NCBI GenBank assembly: GCA_037367355.1
Contig: CM074696.1
Coordinates: 372,001-436,000, forward strand
Origin: Neoscytalidium dimidiatum
Taxonomy: Eukaryota; Ascomycota; Dothideomycetes; Botryosphaeriales; Botryosphaeriaceae
Direction of reading: 5' to 3'
Length of the DNA: 64,000 nucleotides
The translations under genes and the position numbers were made by a program. The notes beneath the pieces are model-generated. The model had not been told where the DNA came from, did not search any database, and saw nothing but the letters and a program-made list of their open reading frames with translations. Below, in pieces: positions 10,663-21,945 of the stretch (position 1 is the stretch's first letter; the number at the start of each line of letters is the position of its first letter).

Positions 10663-12144
10663 ATGCACATCTCCGGCCCCCGCCTCCTCCTCGCCGCCAC
10701 GGCCCTCTTCCTCCCCGCCTCCACGACGCCCCTCGACCCGGCCCCCTCCCTCCACCCCCGCGCACCCGCCACCTTCGCCCACCCCGGCGTCCTCGTCTCC
10801 GGCCCGCAGCTCGACTTCGTCGCCTCCCGCGTCGGCGCGTCCGCCGAGCCCTGGTCGTCCGCGTACGGCGCGATGAAGGCGCACTCGCTCGCGTCGCTGA
10901 CGCGCAAGCCCAGCCCCGTCGCGACGGTCGAGTGCGGCCCGACGTCGACGCCCAACATCGGCTGCACGGCCGAGCGCCAGGACGCGCTGGCGGCGTACGC
11001 GAACGCGCTGGCGTGGGTGGTCGAGCGCAAGGCCGAGTACGCGGCCAAGGCGGTCGAGTATTTCGATGCGTGGGCGGGGACGATCAAGGCGCATACGGTG
11101 AGTCCGCGGCTTTTGTCTTGGATTCGTTTGCCCTTTCTTCTTTTTTGTTTTTTTTTTTTTCGTAGCGTTGGCGATTGAGGTCTTTGGGTGGTCTGGTTGA
11201 GGATCGGTAGTGGGGCTCGAAGGCGTGTGCTAATATCGTCGGCTGCAGAAGAGTAATGCTCCCTTGCAGACGGGTTGGTCGGGCGCGGTGTGGGCGCGCG
11301 CGGCGGAGATCATCAGGCATACGGATGCCGGGTGGAGCCAGGCGAGCATCACGAAGTTCGAGACGATGTTGCGGGATGTCTACCTGCCGGTTGTAGCTCC
11401 CGGGAGCAACAGTAACGGGAACTGGGAACTCGGTGAGTGGATTTGCAGCTCGCTCTACTCCCGCAGGTTTGGATATGCTGATAAGCTTTGCAGTCATGCT
11501 GGAAGCGGCTATCGGTATCTCTGTGTTCTTGGAGGACAAGTCGGCGTACGATGCAGCAATGACCAAATTCCTCGGCCGTGTCCCAGCATATGTTTATCTT
11601 CTGTCTGACGGCTCGTATCCTAAAGCTGCACCTGGAAGCGGCATGGATACTAAAGATAAGATCATTACGTACTGGCAGGGTCAGAGCACTTTCCAGGCCA
11701 ACGGCATCGCACAGGAAACGTGTCGTGATCTTACGCACACTGGCTATGGTATCTCGTCCATCTCGCACGTTGCCGAGACCGCACGAATCCAGGGCACAGA
11801 TCTCTACTCGGGTGACGTGGGTGAGAGGTTGAGGTATGCGCTGGGCTTTCACGCGCAATTCGAAGAGGGGGCGGCCGTGCCAAGCTGGCTTTGTGGGGGT
11901 TCTCTGAAGGATCATCTTGGACCAAGTAGGCTCATCATCCGCGGCGGGATTTTTGCAGCTACCAGGGATCAATATGCTAACAACACTCATAACAGTCACG
12001 GAGGTCGGCTTTAATGCTTTGCACAATCGTCTCGGCAACCCGATGACCAACACTGAGAAACTGACGAAGGACCAGCGCCCTGCGGGCACAAATCTTCTCT
12101 TTGTAGGATGGGAGACACTCACGCACGCGGAAAATCCTGCGTGA
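10663..12144 (+). CDS. Secreted alginate-lyase-family protein, 4 exons
   Basis: A secreted alpha/alpha-toroid polysaccharide lyase-like protein. Exons are 10663-11097, 11249-11432, 11494-11925 and 11996-12144, giving about 399 aa. All introns have GT..AG ends, and the last contains GCTAAC. The N-terminus MHISGPRLLLAATALFLPAS is a signal peptide. The mature part opens with FAHPGVLVSGPQLDFV and continues with ECGPTSTPNIGCTAERQDA, LQTGWSGAVWARAAEIIRHT, SNSNGNWELVMLEAAIGISV, ITYWQGQSTF, ETCRDLTHTGYGISSISHVA and VGWETLTHAEN. This pattern is that of fungal proteins annotated as alginate lyase domain (PF05426 type). The classical NNH catalytic motif is not obvious (the corresponding region reads NSNGNW), so alginate or uronan cleavage is family inference. 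Intron 1 (about 150 nt) carries a T-rich tract. Its coding GC is very high in exon 1 and lower in later exons. Confidence 0.85.
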
Positions 12145-13761
12145 AGAGCTATATGAAATAGTTCTGGAATTCGCATTAGCGCAGTTGGGCATTCATGCGT
12201 TTTACAGACGCTTGTGCTTTTTACGGTAGCATTTCGTAGGGCAGTGATCCTATCATACCAATGCATTTTGTGCCAAGCCTTTCCGTGCTTGCACAATTCT
12301 GCATCTATGCGCTAGCGGCCGGATGCGTGAACTCCGTCCATGTGAAGTGCAGGCCCCGAGACGAGACTCTGCGGCAGAGTATGTCGGCAATGGCCATGCA
12401 ACTTCGCAATAGCTATACACAGCGAGATTCTGAGTCACGAAGGTCAGACATCTCGCAAGTTGTTCCTGTTGCGTTATCGATTGAGTTGCCGACAGTCCGT
12501 CATAGTTCGTTTGAGCCAGTTGTGCGACATCATTTATCTTATCCCATCAAACTTACCAGACCACAGTTTATGAGCGATGTCCAGGTTGGTGGGAACCGAG
12601 GAAACAGTGAGCAAGTAAGCTATCTCATTCGTCGTTAGCACACAAGGCAAATGACAAGGGTAGCGCCGTGATCATGCGGACGAAAGCCGAAACCCGGATA
12701 GCTTCTTTCCTGTACATGGGTAGAGAACACGAACATAGAGATTTGGCCAGACCCACAAAACAGTAACCCAACACCAAATGCATAGGGCAGGACAAGGATT
12801 TTGTTCCGAGGACCAAGAGACGGGCGACAAGAATAAGGTACAACTTCGGTGGACGCCCTTTCGTATACCCATTTGAGTATCAGCCTCGGGTGCGGCCGTC
12901 CTTGGCAACGTCCCCGGTAAGCTTAACAGGGGAAGCAGAGCAAGGCCACCAGTCCGAAACGGCTACAGTAGGCTGCGAAACGGCACCCAGGATAACCATT
13001 GGCCTGTCTAAAATTATTTCAGGTGTGCGAATTCCTGATCCACGGTCAGACCAGGCCGGCACTAGCGAGGATCTCCCCGGTCACTCACGTCCGCAATAGA
13101 TTAAGCCCAGCCGCCTTGACGCTCGCTTCGCAACAGTGATCGACGAAATCCTCGATATTCCCGCTACGGTACTGTCGGTAGGCGAGACGCAAAACACCGG
13201 TACGCTCACTGTAGACCTCACCACCAGCTGTTTCATCTGCATTCCCCTCTCGCAGCCAAGGGGCTTCTAAGAAACATGAAGCAACTCCACGATCCTAACG
13301 GGCAACTCAAGGCATCTCGTAGCCCGAAATGGGCAACTCAGGCCGAGAAGTTCCCCGCTATCGTGCCCCCACCCGTAAGGGGATCCACCGTGATATAGGT
13401 TGCATTGCCATATGTTCAAGGGGAAGAACAGCCTTGCAGGCGTCTTCCACCGAGGCATCTAAACACAGTAATCCATGATCATCCCATGTGCATCAGGAGA
13501 GGCCATAGGGAGCATCCGAGGCTTCTCGAAGATGCCCCTCCTACTCAGTTTGCATATAAGGCGCCAAGAGGTCGCCTATATGCTTTCCTTCGACCACGCA
13601 TCAAGGTCTCTACGGCCCTTCCTCGATTGCCACCTCCTTTCGTTTTCCACCGGCTCCGCGAGTCCCAACGTATCGTTCACTGTACATTCGTTTCTTCACC
13701 TCCCATCAAACACTTGACGTCCATCGCCAAACTTCCATCTTCGACACAGCTACACGCCGCC
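12145..13761. other. Intergenic between two secreted-protein genes
   Basis: No convincing gene. A 125-aa open frame at 12261 starts with a hydrophobic stretch, but I cannot support it. A CATATAAG box at 13553-13560 lies about 200 bases before the cutinase start and is a plausible TATA element. Confidence 0.4.
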
Positions 13762-14611
13762 ATGAAGCCCGCCACACTCCTCGCTGCCACCCTCGCCGTG
13801 TTCGGAGCCGCCGCTCCGGTAGCCGACCCGGCGGCTGACCCCGAACCCGTCCCACAACTCGGCCTCAGCGGCGCCCAAAACGGCGTCACGCAAGGCGCAT
13901 GCAAGCCCGTAACGCTCATCTTCGCGCGCGGCACCTTCGAAGTGCGTTCCCCACCCTCCCTCACTCCCTCCCTCGCTCCTCCCCAACCCACTAACACGTC
14001 CTCCCCCCCTCCAGATCTCCAACATGGGCAACGTCGTCGGCCCGGGCCTCGCCCAAGACCTGTCGCAAGCGGTCGGCGCCGACAACCTCGCGGTGCAGGG
14101 CGTCAACTACGCGGCGGACGTGGCCGGCATCTTCACCGAGATCGGTACCGGGGGCGCGGGCACGCAGGCGATGCTGAGCGTCGCGCAGCAGGCGCTGACC
14201 AAGTGCCCGGACACGAAGCTGGTGCTCAGCGGCTACAGCCAGGGCGCCATGCTCGTGCACAACACGGCGACGCGCATGGGCGACGCCGCGGCCAAGGTCG
14301 TCGCCGCCGTCACGTTCGGCGACCCGTTCAAGAGCGTCGCGCTGAAGGGGATCCCGGCCGAGAGGTTCAAGACGTTTTGCGCGACGGTGAGTGGGCTTGC
14401 TTTCCCACTCTTTTCTTGGCGTGGTTGGGGTTTGCGTGCTGATGTGTGTGTGTTACAGGCTGATCCTGTTTGCGGCTTGGGTGGGGTGAGCGCCCTGACT
14501 GGCATGGTTTCGTCCGGTGGTGATCAGTCGAGCAGCGTGGCGAGCCACTTGGGTTATGGTGCTGATGCGCCGGCTGCGGCGAAGTTCATCCAGAGTAGGC
14601 TGGGCTCTTGA
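13762..14611 (+). CDS. Cutinase (CE5), 3 exons
   Basis: A secreted serine esterase that hydrolyses cutin or other polyesters. Exons are 13762-13941, 14015-14386 and 14459-14611, giving 234 aa. Intron 1 is 73 nt with ACTAACAC and intron 2 is 72 nt. Intron 2 is in frame and stop-free, so retention would still give a protein with a 24-residue insert. The signal peptide is MKPATLLAATLAVFGAAAP. The mature core shows CKPVTLIFARGTFE, the nucleophile elbow GYSQG (Ser about 135), DPVCG (Asp about 186, next to its disulfide Cys) and SHLGYG (His about 214), i.e. a full catalytic triad. I see nothing broken. Expression is probably induced by plant surface monomers, as known for the family. Confidence 0.93.
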
Positions 14612-15222
14612 GCTGATAGCATTGTGGTGTTCAATGGACTTTTGTCTTCAGGTACATGCGGAAGCGTGTGACTGAAGGATATACTGCTGGAGTGCAGTCG
14701 ATGGCCGGACCAGGTTCGTTTCTTACATTCCTTTGCTTCTTCGTGCATAATGAGTTTTTGCATGAAATTTTCACCAAGCCAGCTTTGTCAGCTCGCATTG
14801 AAACAGCAGCAGAATCAAACTATCGCGCACACAACGACTGGACGTAATTGCTGCTGTAATATAAGACGGTGCAAATGTTCAACGAATGCATAGAAAATCA
14901 TTTTCTTGCTGCTTCCACAATTATGATCGCAGAACAATGGAGAGTCGCGCTTTTGCATGATGCTTGTTTATGTGTAGATGTGAAAATACATACTACGCCA
15001 GTACAGTATCAGAATATGCAGAGAATTGACCATTGCGAACGATGCGGCTTGCGCTGCTTGCATGCAAGCGTGAGAACTATCCGTCTGAGCCTTCAGTGAA
15101 TAGCACAAACCATACGTTGGAGAAATGGACACTGGCCGTGCTTCTGAAAAGTGGTTAGAGATTGTTGCTGATAGTTAATTTGCTCCATACACGCCACATC
15201 GCAGCCTACCCACCCCGAATGA
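14612..15222. other. Intergenic, 3' flank of cutinase
   Basis: Nothing recognisable. There are only short open frames without motifs. Confidence 0.4.
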
Positions 15223-15600
15223 TTATTTATACATCTTGTCCAAATTTCCGAAGAAAGTAACATTCTGTCTAACCCATTCACTACTACCTTGGGCAAAAGA
15301 TTCAGAGATGTTGAAATCTGAAGGCGGGTCTTCCAGTGGACCGACTTCAATCTCTCTCCAGTCTTGTTCCAGAGCTAAAGAGCTCCTATAGGCAGAACTT
15401 GAATGTTGGATGTCTTGAAATATTGTCAGCCCGTCCTGGAGCTTGCTGAGTGTCCAGATGTCCCAGACTTTGTGACGAGTAGGGCGAAGATTAAAATATT
15501 TCGTCCAGATGCCCGAATGCGAGAATGACCCGCTCACCACGGCATACGATGGATTGTGATAGTATCGGATCGCACTGGAGCCGAGATCCGATTTACTCGC
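15223..15600 (-). pseudogene. Unrecognised protein-like fragment (about 125 codons)
   Basis: One minus-strand frame is open from just after a stop at about 15601 to the stop at 15223. It has protein-like composition and local order (for example SAIRYYHNPSYAVVSG and TRHKVWDIWTLSKLQD, ending in FFGNLDKMYK). There is no ATG at its beginning and upstream sequence is A/T-rich, so it looks like a 3' exon or a truncated remnant. I do not recognise a family. Confidence 0.25.
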
Positions 15601-16149
15601 TTATATCATATATAGAGACGCGTCTGGGAGTCGTGCCTGCTAAGACTCAATTAGAAGTCTAAATAGGCGTTCTTAGTTCGTAATAGTTTTGTCCCATATT
15701 GTTGATTTGCTAGTGCGGCCATCTAGGATCACGGAGAGCTTATTCGCATTGCCACCTTGAATCGGCACGTGAACTAGACAGACCGGGGCGGCTTTGGGTG
15801 GGAATTAGTACATGCGCGAACTGTCGCCAGAAAAGCTCTTTCGGAGGTTACAAAGCCCGCGACGAAGCTTTCCGGTCCACTATTTACTTAAAAATCCTAC
15901 CACAACTACCGCCGGCATTTCCGGGCGAAGATATGATAAGCTTTTAAAAGCTTGGTCATTATTCTTTTTTTTTTGTCCTATCGGGCCCGCGAGCGTGCCG
16001 GGCGGGGTATTCAACTTATCTAATCAACGGCTTACTTTCTAGTCTATTTATGCTGCGTATATTCCTCCGGCACATTCTCAAGTCTTAAGCCTCTGGAATA
16101 ACGTATGCAACCCTTTCGACCCTTCTCCCCTTGCTGGAATCTTCCAATT
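15601..16149. other. Intergenic, A/T-rich
   Basis: No gene is seen. The part 15600-15720 is A/T-rich. The rest is presumably upstream sequence of the monooxygenase. Confidence 0.4.
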
Positions 16150-17498
16150 ATGTCGATTAAAGACACCCTGGACATCGCCGTGGTCGGCGGCGGCATTGCC
16201 GGAGTCACCCTTACCATCAGCCTACTGCGCGCCAAAGTCCCTGTTACGCTGTACGAATCCGCCCAGGCGTTTGGCGAGATCGGTGCGGGCATCGTTTTCG
16301 GCCCCAACGCAGTGCGCGCCATGTCACTGATCGCACCTGAGGTACGGGCGGCGTTTGAGAAGGTCGCGACCTACAACCAGTCGGAGGGCAAGAAGACGAC
16401 CTGGCACGACTTCCGGCGCGGCATGCTTCGTGGCGGCCAGCACGCCAACGCCCAGCAGAGCGAATTGATCTGCTCGCTGCCCGCCCCCGACGGCCGGGCC
16501 GCCGTGCATCGCGCTCACTACCTCGACGAGATAGCCAAGCTCGTTCCCGACGGCGTCGCGAATTTCGGGAAGAAGCTTCGAGATGTTGAGAATCTGCCGG
16601 ATGGCAAGATTAAGTTGAAATTCTTGGATGGGACCGAGGCTGTGCACAACGCCCTTATCGGATGCGATGGTATAAAGAGTCGGACACGTCAGATCGTTCT
16701 GGGCGATGCTTACCCTGCAGCAAAGGCACGCTACAGCGGCAAGTATGCGTACAGAGGCTTGATCCCAATGGATAAGGCAGTGGAACTGCTGGGCGACGAG
16801 CTGGCAAGGAATAGTCAGATGTATCTCGGGTATCACGGTCACGTTCTGACTTTCCCGGTCGAGCATGGCCGAACCATGAACGGTTCGTAACCCAGCACGC
16901 CACCGCCGGTTTTGGAATATGATAGGCCATGTTAACGGGCAATATAGTTGTTGCGTTCGCCAGTAGCAAGACCTGGGATAACACTAGCTGGGTCGTGCCG
17001 ACGACGAAGGAAAGCTTACATAAGGACTTTGAGGGCTGGTCTCAGCACGTTCAGAGTATTATAAGCCTTATGCAGCAGAAAGACATCTGGGCACTCTTTG
17101 AGCACCCTCCGGCCCCATACTACACGCGCGATAATATTTGCCTTATCGGCGACGCCGCACACGCTACGACGCCTCACCAAGGTTCTGGCGCAGGCATGGC
17201 TATTGAGGATGCATGGCTTATGGGCGCGCTACTGCGGGAAGTGAACAATGTTAATGATATACAGGCTGCATTTAATGCGTTTCAGAAGGAGCGGATTGAG
17301 CGAACGCAAAAGCTCGTGAGAACGGGCCATGAGGCAGGACAACTATATGATTTCGAGCTGCCCGGATGTGAAGATGATGATGGCAAGATTGCCGAGAACT
17401 TGAGGACTAGAATGAGGTGGATTTGGGATGTGGATCTGAAAGAGCAACTTGAGAGAGCGAGGGTAGCGCTGAAGGCCGAGATCAAGACGAATTTGTAG
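16150..17498 (+). CDS. FAD-dependent monooxygenase (salicylate hydroxylase-like), 2 exons
   Basis: A group A flavoprotein monooxygenase, usually NAD(P)H-dependent hydroxylation of an aromatic ring. Exons are 16150-16882 and 16948-17498 with a 65-nt intron (GTTCGT..TAG), giving about 427 aa. The start MSIKDTLD at 16150 puts the FAD-binding VVGGGIAGV at residues 11-19, as usual in the family. An ATG at 16105 would add 15 residues. Other markers are AFGEIGAGIVFGPNAVRAM, the internal ALIGCDGIKSRTR (DG motif) and CLIGDAAHATTPHQGSGAGM (GD motif, about residues 309-328), which contact FAD and the nicotinamide. The sequence is intact. The substrate cannot be read from it. The adjacent dehydrogenase and racemase are dead, so no pathway is inferred. 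Confidence 0.9.
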
Positions 17499-17714
17499 TT
17501 TGGGATCACTAGTACTACCACATCTTACTATCTCTTATGTCTCATTAGTTTGTCTCTACCTTTGAACTGATGTATTGGTGAGATCTTTCCTAGGAATGTC
17601 ACGAACCTCTTGTCAGAAAGGGGAGTCATAGCGGCTCCATAAGGCAGTGCAGGAGGAAAGCTTGCACGGGACCAGCAGCCGCAAGGCCAAGTAGCCCTAA
17701 AGCTGAATAATTTT

Positions 17715-18155
17715 TCACTGGACTATCAGGTCATTAGATTGATAGCTTCTCGATAATATAGATAAATGGTTGTCGAAAATTTCGTTCGTAGTCTCGAGGA
17801 GTCTGGCATCGCCCCCAGCGGCTGCGTTGATGATGATGATGATGATGATGATATTTTTCCGGCTCCATTGCGCGACGACCGCTTCGACAGTCGATTTTGG
17901 GGCGGCTCGATCTGAGCCCGGTGCGGCGACTGCGATGCAGTCAACGCCCAGCGTCTGAATCTCGCGAAAGACCTCTTCCGCTTGGGACTTTGCAGTAGCG
18001 TATGTGATGCGTACATTTACACCGCGACGGGCAAGCTCGAAAGCTATGCCTTTGCCAATACGACGGGAGCCATCTGTGATGATGGCGGCCTTGCCCTGCA
18101 ATGTTTGGATCCGTGCCGAGGCTATTTCTTCTGGTCTTGCAGTTCTGTTTGCCAT
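17715..18155 (-). pseudogene. Short-chain dehydrogenase/reductase, truncated
   Basis: N-terminal half of a classical SDR. It reads LQGKAAIITDGSRRIGKGIA at the cofactor site, where TGGSRGIG is expected, so two residues of the glycine motif are altered. ITYATAKSQAEEVFREIQTL and an IAVAAPGSDR segment follow. The NNAAG motif region has been changed by a (GAT)n microsatellite on the plus strand (17828-17852), giving a run of Ile before NAAAGG. Homology ends around FDNHL (about 17765). The catalytic Ser/Tyr-Lys part is missing and the frame stops at 17715. An alternative start is at 18170. Non-functional. Confidence 0.7.
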
Positions 18156-18369
18156 TCTCGAAAATATCAAGCTGTATGATTAATATCAATCTAGAGGATG
18201 TGTAGTGCAAATATATGGTGCAAGCGTGGGTTTCCTCGGACGGGACGCGCTTCCGTGATCTTCCCGGCGACCGGATATCCTGCCGGGACACCTCTCCCCG
18301 CCGTTTGGGTGATCTTCCGAAAGGCCCTAACGTCATTGATAGCTGTAAAAAGGGTGCTCTATTACATGT

Positions 18370-18983
18370 AATCGCCTTTCGCCACTGGACTGAACGTCCA
18401 TGGCTGAGGTTCCTGGCCTGGGCACTGTGTCTGTCGACATCGCTTGGGCCGGGATGCACTACGTGCTCGTGGAGGCGTCCTCAGTGGACCTTGCTAAAAA
18501 CAACGAGTGTGGGCCAGAGCTCGTCCGGATTGGCGAAAAGATAAAGAAAGCTGCTCGGAACTCCTACACACGAGTCCACCTGGAGAACACCGACATTCGA
18601 GGCGTCACGGTCCCCGAGTTCTCAAGGCATTGAAGGATGGGCCGAACGGCAGCAAAACTGCGGTGAACGCCGTCATTGTCTCCCCAGGCAAATACGACAG
18701 GAGCCTTTGTGGAACAGACACCTGTGCCCGTATGGCTGTCCTGCATGCCCGAGGTCTTTTGAAAGGAGGAGAGACGTTTCGGCATCGGAGCATCATTGGG
18801 ACTGAGTTTGTTTGTCACACTGGCGGCACGGCCAAGGTTGGGGAATACGACGCAGTGCTTCTTACCATGAAGGGAATGGCTTGGTTTACAGGCTTCAGGC
18901 AGTCCATACTTGACCCCACTAATCCCTTCCCGTTAGGATATAGAGTGGGAGACCATTGGAATATTTCCAGTCAAGATATTTGA
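18370..18983 (+). pseudogene. Proline racemase / hydroxyproline epimerase family, 3' half, broken
   Basis: From about 18385 the plus strand encodes AEVPGLGTVSVDIAWAGMHY, GPELVRIGEKIKKAA and NTDIRGVTVPEF in one frame. Around 18620 a frameshift moves the homology to SKTAVNAVIVSPGKYDRS, LCGTDTCARMAVLHARG, HRSIIGTEFVCHTGGTAKVG and FPLGYRVGDHW, ending at 18983. The family motif around the second catalytic Cys is normally SPCGTGT; here it is SLCGTDT, so the Cys remains but its neighbours have changed. The N-terminal half with the first catalytic Cys is absent, and an in-frame TGA lies just before AEVPGLG. It is dead. Confidence 0.75.
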
Positions 18984-20595
18984 ATGCAGGGTACATAGCT
19001 TAACCACCGAAATGTAGGCGATTGGGCTCTGAGTGCGGTAAAATGAAATAATAGGATAACGAAATCTATACAAGGCATACCAGAAATCTCCTCTAGAGAC
19101 ATCTGATTGGCAGCAGAAACTTGACGTTAGTCCGGTATTCCGCATACTTGTTAGATAGTAACTAATGAGAGCCGAGAGAATTGTGAAAAAGGCTGTCACA
19201 AACAGAGTACAAATCCTGAGCGAGCTTCCCAATCCTCTGCCGCGCCTGTGCTCGAGACTTTCGCTGGTAGCTGGCTAACGTGATGCATTAACAAAAGTCA
19301 CCTTTCTAGATGATGCTCGAATACTCCTGGGGTATTTGACGGCGTAATGCTTTCCCGTTTCTGGAAGACCCATGCTGGCACCGCGTTCTCATCCGGTTTC
19401 AAATTATTCTTGCGAGGGACTCCGCGGCCATCAACACCTCTGTATACGCTTTCGAGGTGCGCTCTGGCATTCAGTATCTCTTCATTTGGCAGAAGGGAGA
19501 AACTACGGCGACGCTGCCTTGCGGAGACATGGGAAGTGTTGCGGGGTACCGGAAATTAGTCTCGAGATAGAATTCCGAGATGGCCCGGCGTTACCCGAAG
19601 TTGAGGAAGGGAACTCTTCGACGCTCAACACGCACCTAAGTGCCTCCCATTCTCATCTTTTAGTCCACATACCTCTGCTCGACATGCTTAAGGACTGGCT
19701 GAGAACTTGTTTGACACCGTATGTTCAAAGTACACGACGGGCTACGCCGATATTTCATCACAAACGAAATCACCCAAAATGTTATCAGCGAAACCTCAAG
19801 GCCATCATACATACTCACCAATATATAACCTGTGGCATGTAAAGGCATTTACCTCTAATCTTCGTTTCTTGTACCTCTCGTGTCGGCCATGTAGTGAACG
19901 TCTTGCTCTTCGGCCCTAATATCAATTCCGGATCAAGACTGACCCCCCTGCCCGTGTTTATCCTCATTTTTAGGTTGATCATCTTCCAGAGCTCCCTTTC
20001 CAATACCAATCTATGTATTGCAGTATGCCCAGTATCAATCAGTCACCATATGTTGTACGCTAAGGAAACATTTCTCTCGGCCACTGGCCCTAACCACTTA
20101 GAACATATTCTGTTGGGAAACGCAGCACTGTACACGGGATCCACTCCAAGGCTGAAGGCAGAGCGTGAATGGCAGAACTATTACATGATCGCAGAGTTAT
20201 GCCGCAATGGAGATACACAAATCTTCGACTTTTTTCTGACGGCATGATAATTCCTCCGATTAGCGTGATCAATCACATTGGCGCCACCATTACACAAAGT
20301 GTTGGGGAAACTATGTTTTCTTGTCCATTCAGCTGATCTGTGATACGTCGCTTCACAGTGGGCCACGTCCCACTCGGCTTCACGTGTATTTCGAACGGTT
20401 GTTCGGCCGTATCCTTTCCTTAGACTCGACCGAGGACCAGCCGGGATGATTATTTTTTTTTTTTCATCAGAACTGGGGTACGCCATGATATATAGATATT
20501 CGAATGCCCTGTTAATCCAAGCTGTTGTTTCCTGACCTCTTCTCCAAGGAAGATCCACAATCATAGTCCCCCCTCACTCGACTGCCCTTCCGAAC
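18984..20595. other. Intergenic, no supported gene
   Basis: Short open frames on both strands lack motifs. The last 120 bases hold an ATATATAG box near 20487 and are the likely promoter of the MpaB-like gene. Confidence 0.4.
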
Positions 20596-21945
20596 ATGAA
20601 CGCGATGGAGAGCTTTGTCCCACTCATAGTATTGATCTTTTTATATCTTCTCTTAGTTCGATCCCTGCGATATCGACGCGCAGAATACATAAAGTCAAGT
20701 TTTGGTCGTGAGAAGCGACCGCTATCGAGCATGACGACGAAAGAGTCTTACGAAATCATGACCCAGCTACAAGAGCTCGAATTCCCATACGCAATGGGCA
20801 AAGCCAGGACAATTTCATTGCTCAAGGTATGTTCCTCACTACTGCTTTTGAAGACCTGCGGTCTGACCTCACATCCAGGCCGGTGGAATCCCGACAATGT
20901 CGAAGCTCTTTGCTGCAACAGGGCAGAACAACAGACGCAACGCCGGGAAACGCGCTGTCGACACCGAAATCCTCCTCCGTGAAGTGCAGTCAAAAGATCG
21001 AGACTCGATGCGCTACATGCAAGCCGTTGCCCGCATGAACTACTTGCATACGCGGTACCGTCAGGCAGGCAAGATTTTGGACGACGATTTGCTGCACACA
21101 CTGGGCTCGAATGTTGTAGAGATCTTCCGGATTGTCGACAACGACGAGTGGCGGCAGCTTACGGACGTGGAGAAGTGTGCGGTTGGGATCTTCCACAAGA
21201 ACCTCGGCGAGGACATGGGGATACCGTACACGGCGCTCCCATCCAGCCAGACTGGCTGGGACGATGGCCTCCATTTCGCCATGGAGCTCCGGGACTGGAC
21301 TGTGCAGTATGAAGAGGCCGTCGCCAAGCCGGTCCCGACGAATGATCAGTACGTCAGAGTGTATGTTGACTCGGCAACATCTGCCATGCCGGGCGCCGTC
21401 ACAACCCTTTTGCGGAAGACGATTGGCTCTGAACTAAGCGACACTATGCGTACTAGTCTCTGGTAAGCCCATCTTAGACAACTATCCACCTTTGGCTTCA
21501 TCGGTCGTCTAACAGGGACTCTAACAGCATCGAGGCCCCTGGGCCACTGCTCAGATCGATCCTGGCAACGTGGAGACTGCTTCGGAAACTTGTTCTACGC
21601 CACCTCAGCCTTCCGAGGCCAGCTTTCCTTGCCGTTAAGGCTGTCGATGATCATCCGAACCCGACAACGGGGTTGTACAACTTTGATCATGGTGGCTTCC
21701 AACCTTGGTACATCAAGCCAACTTTCCGGACCAAATGGAGTCCATCACGATTACTTGTGAGAGCGCTTGGCGGCAGGGTTCCGGGAACAGGTGGCGACAG
21801 GTACCACCCTCAAGGATACGACTTGAAGAGTATTGGCCCAAAACCTCAGGAAGGGAAGGGTCTCGAGGAAATGGAGGCAACGGTTGAGTTCTTAAAGTCC
21901 CGTGGCTCTGCTGGCTGTCCTTTCCATAAAGTTGGAAAGACTTAG
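20596..21945 (+). CDS. MpaB-like (DUF2236) membrane-bound oxygenase-like protein, 3 exons
   Basis: Member of the 'ER-bound oxygenase MpaB / rubber oxygenase' family. MpaB acts in oxidative cleavage of a farnesyl chain in mycophenolic acid biosynthesis; most relatives are uncharacterised. Exons are 20596-20826, 20879-21462 and 21528-21945, giving about 410 aa. An N-terminal membrane anchor (VPLIVLIFLYLLLVRSL) precedes FGREKRPLSSMTTKESYEIM. The conserved core follows: AGGIPTMSKL, KRAVDTEILLREV, MQAVARMNYLHTRYRQAGKI, DDDLLHTL, EWRQLTDVEKCAVGIFHKNL and WDDGLHFAMELRDWTVQYEE. These contain the Arg and His residues typical of the family's haem-type core. Intron 2 has two possible acceptors, 21515 and 21527, both in frame, which add or drop four residues. 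The gene is intact, but no biosynthetic partner is obvious. Confidence 0.85.

Noticed and set aside
12261..12638. 125-codon frame with a signal-peptide-like start
   Set aside because: Hydrophobic start is short and the rest has no conserved pattern or Cys framework; likely chance.
18933..19232. Minus-strand frame starting with a membrane-like segment
   Set aside because: Only one hydrophobic stretch, no downstream motif, overlaps the racemase relic end.
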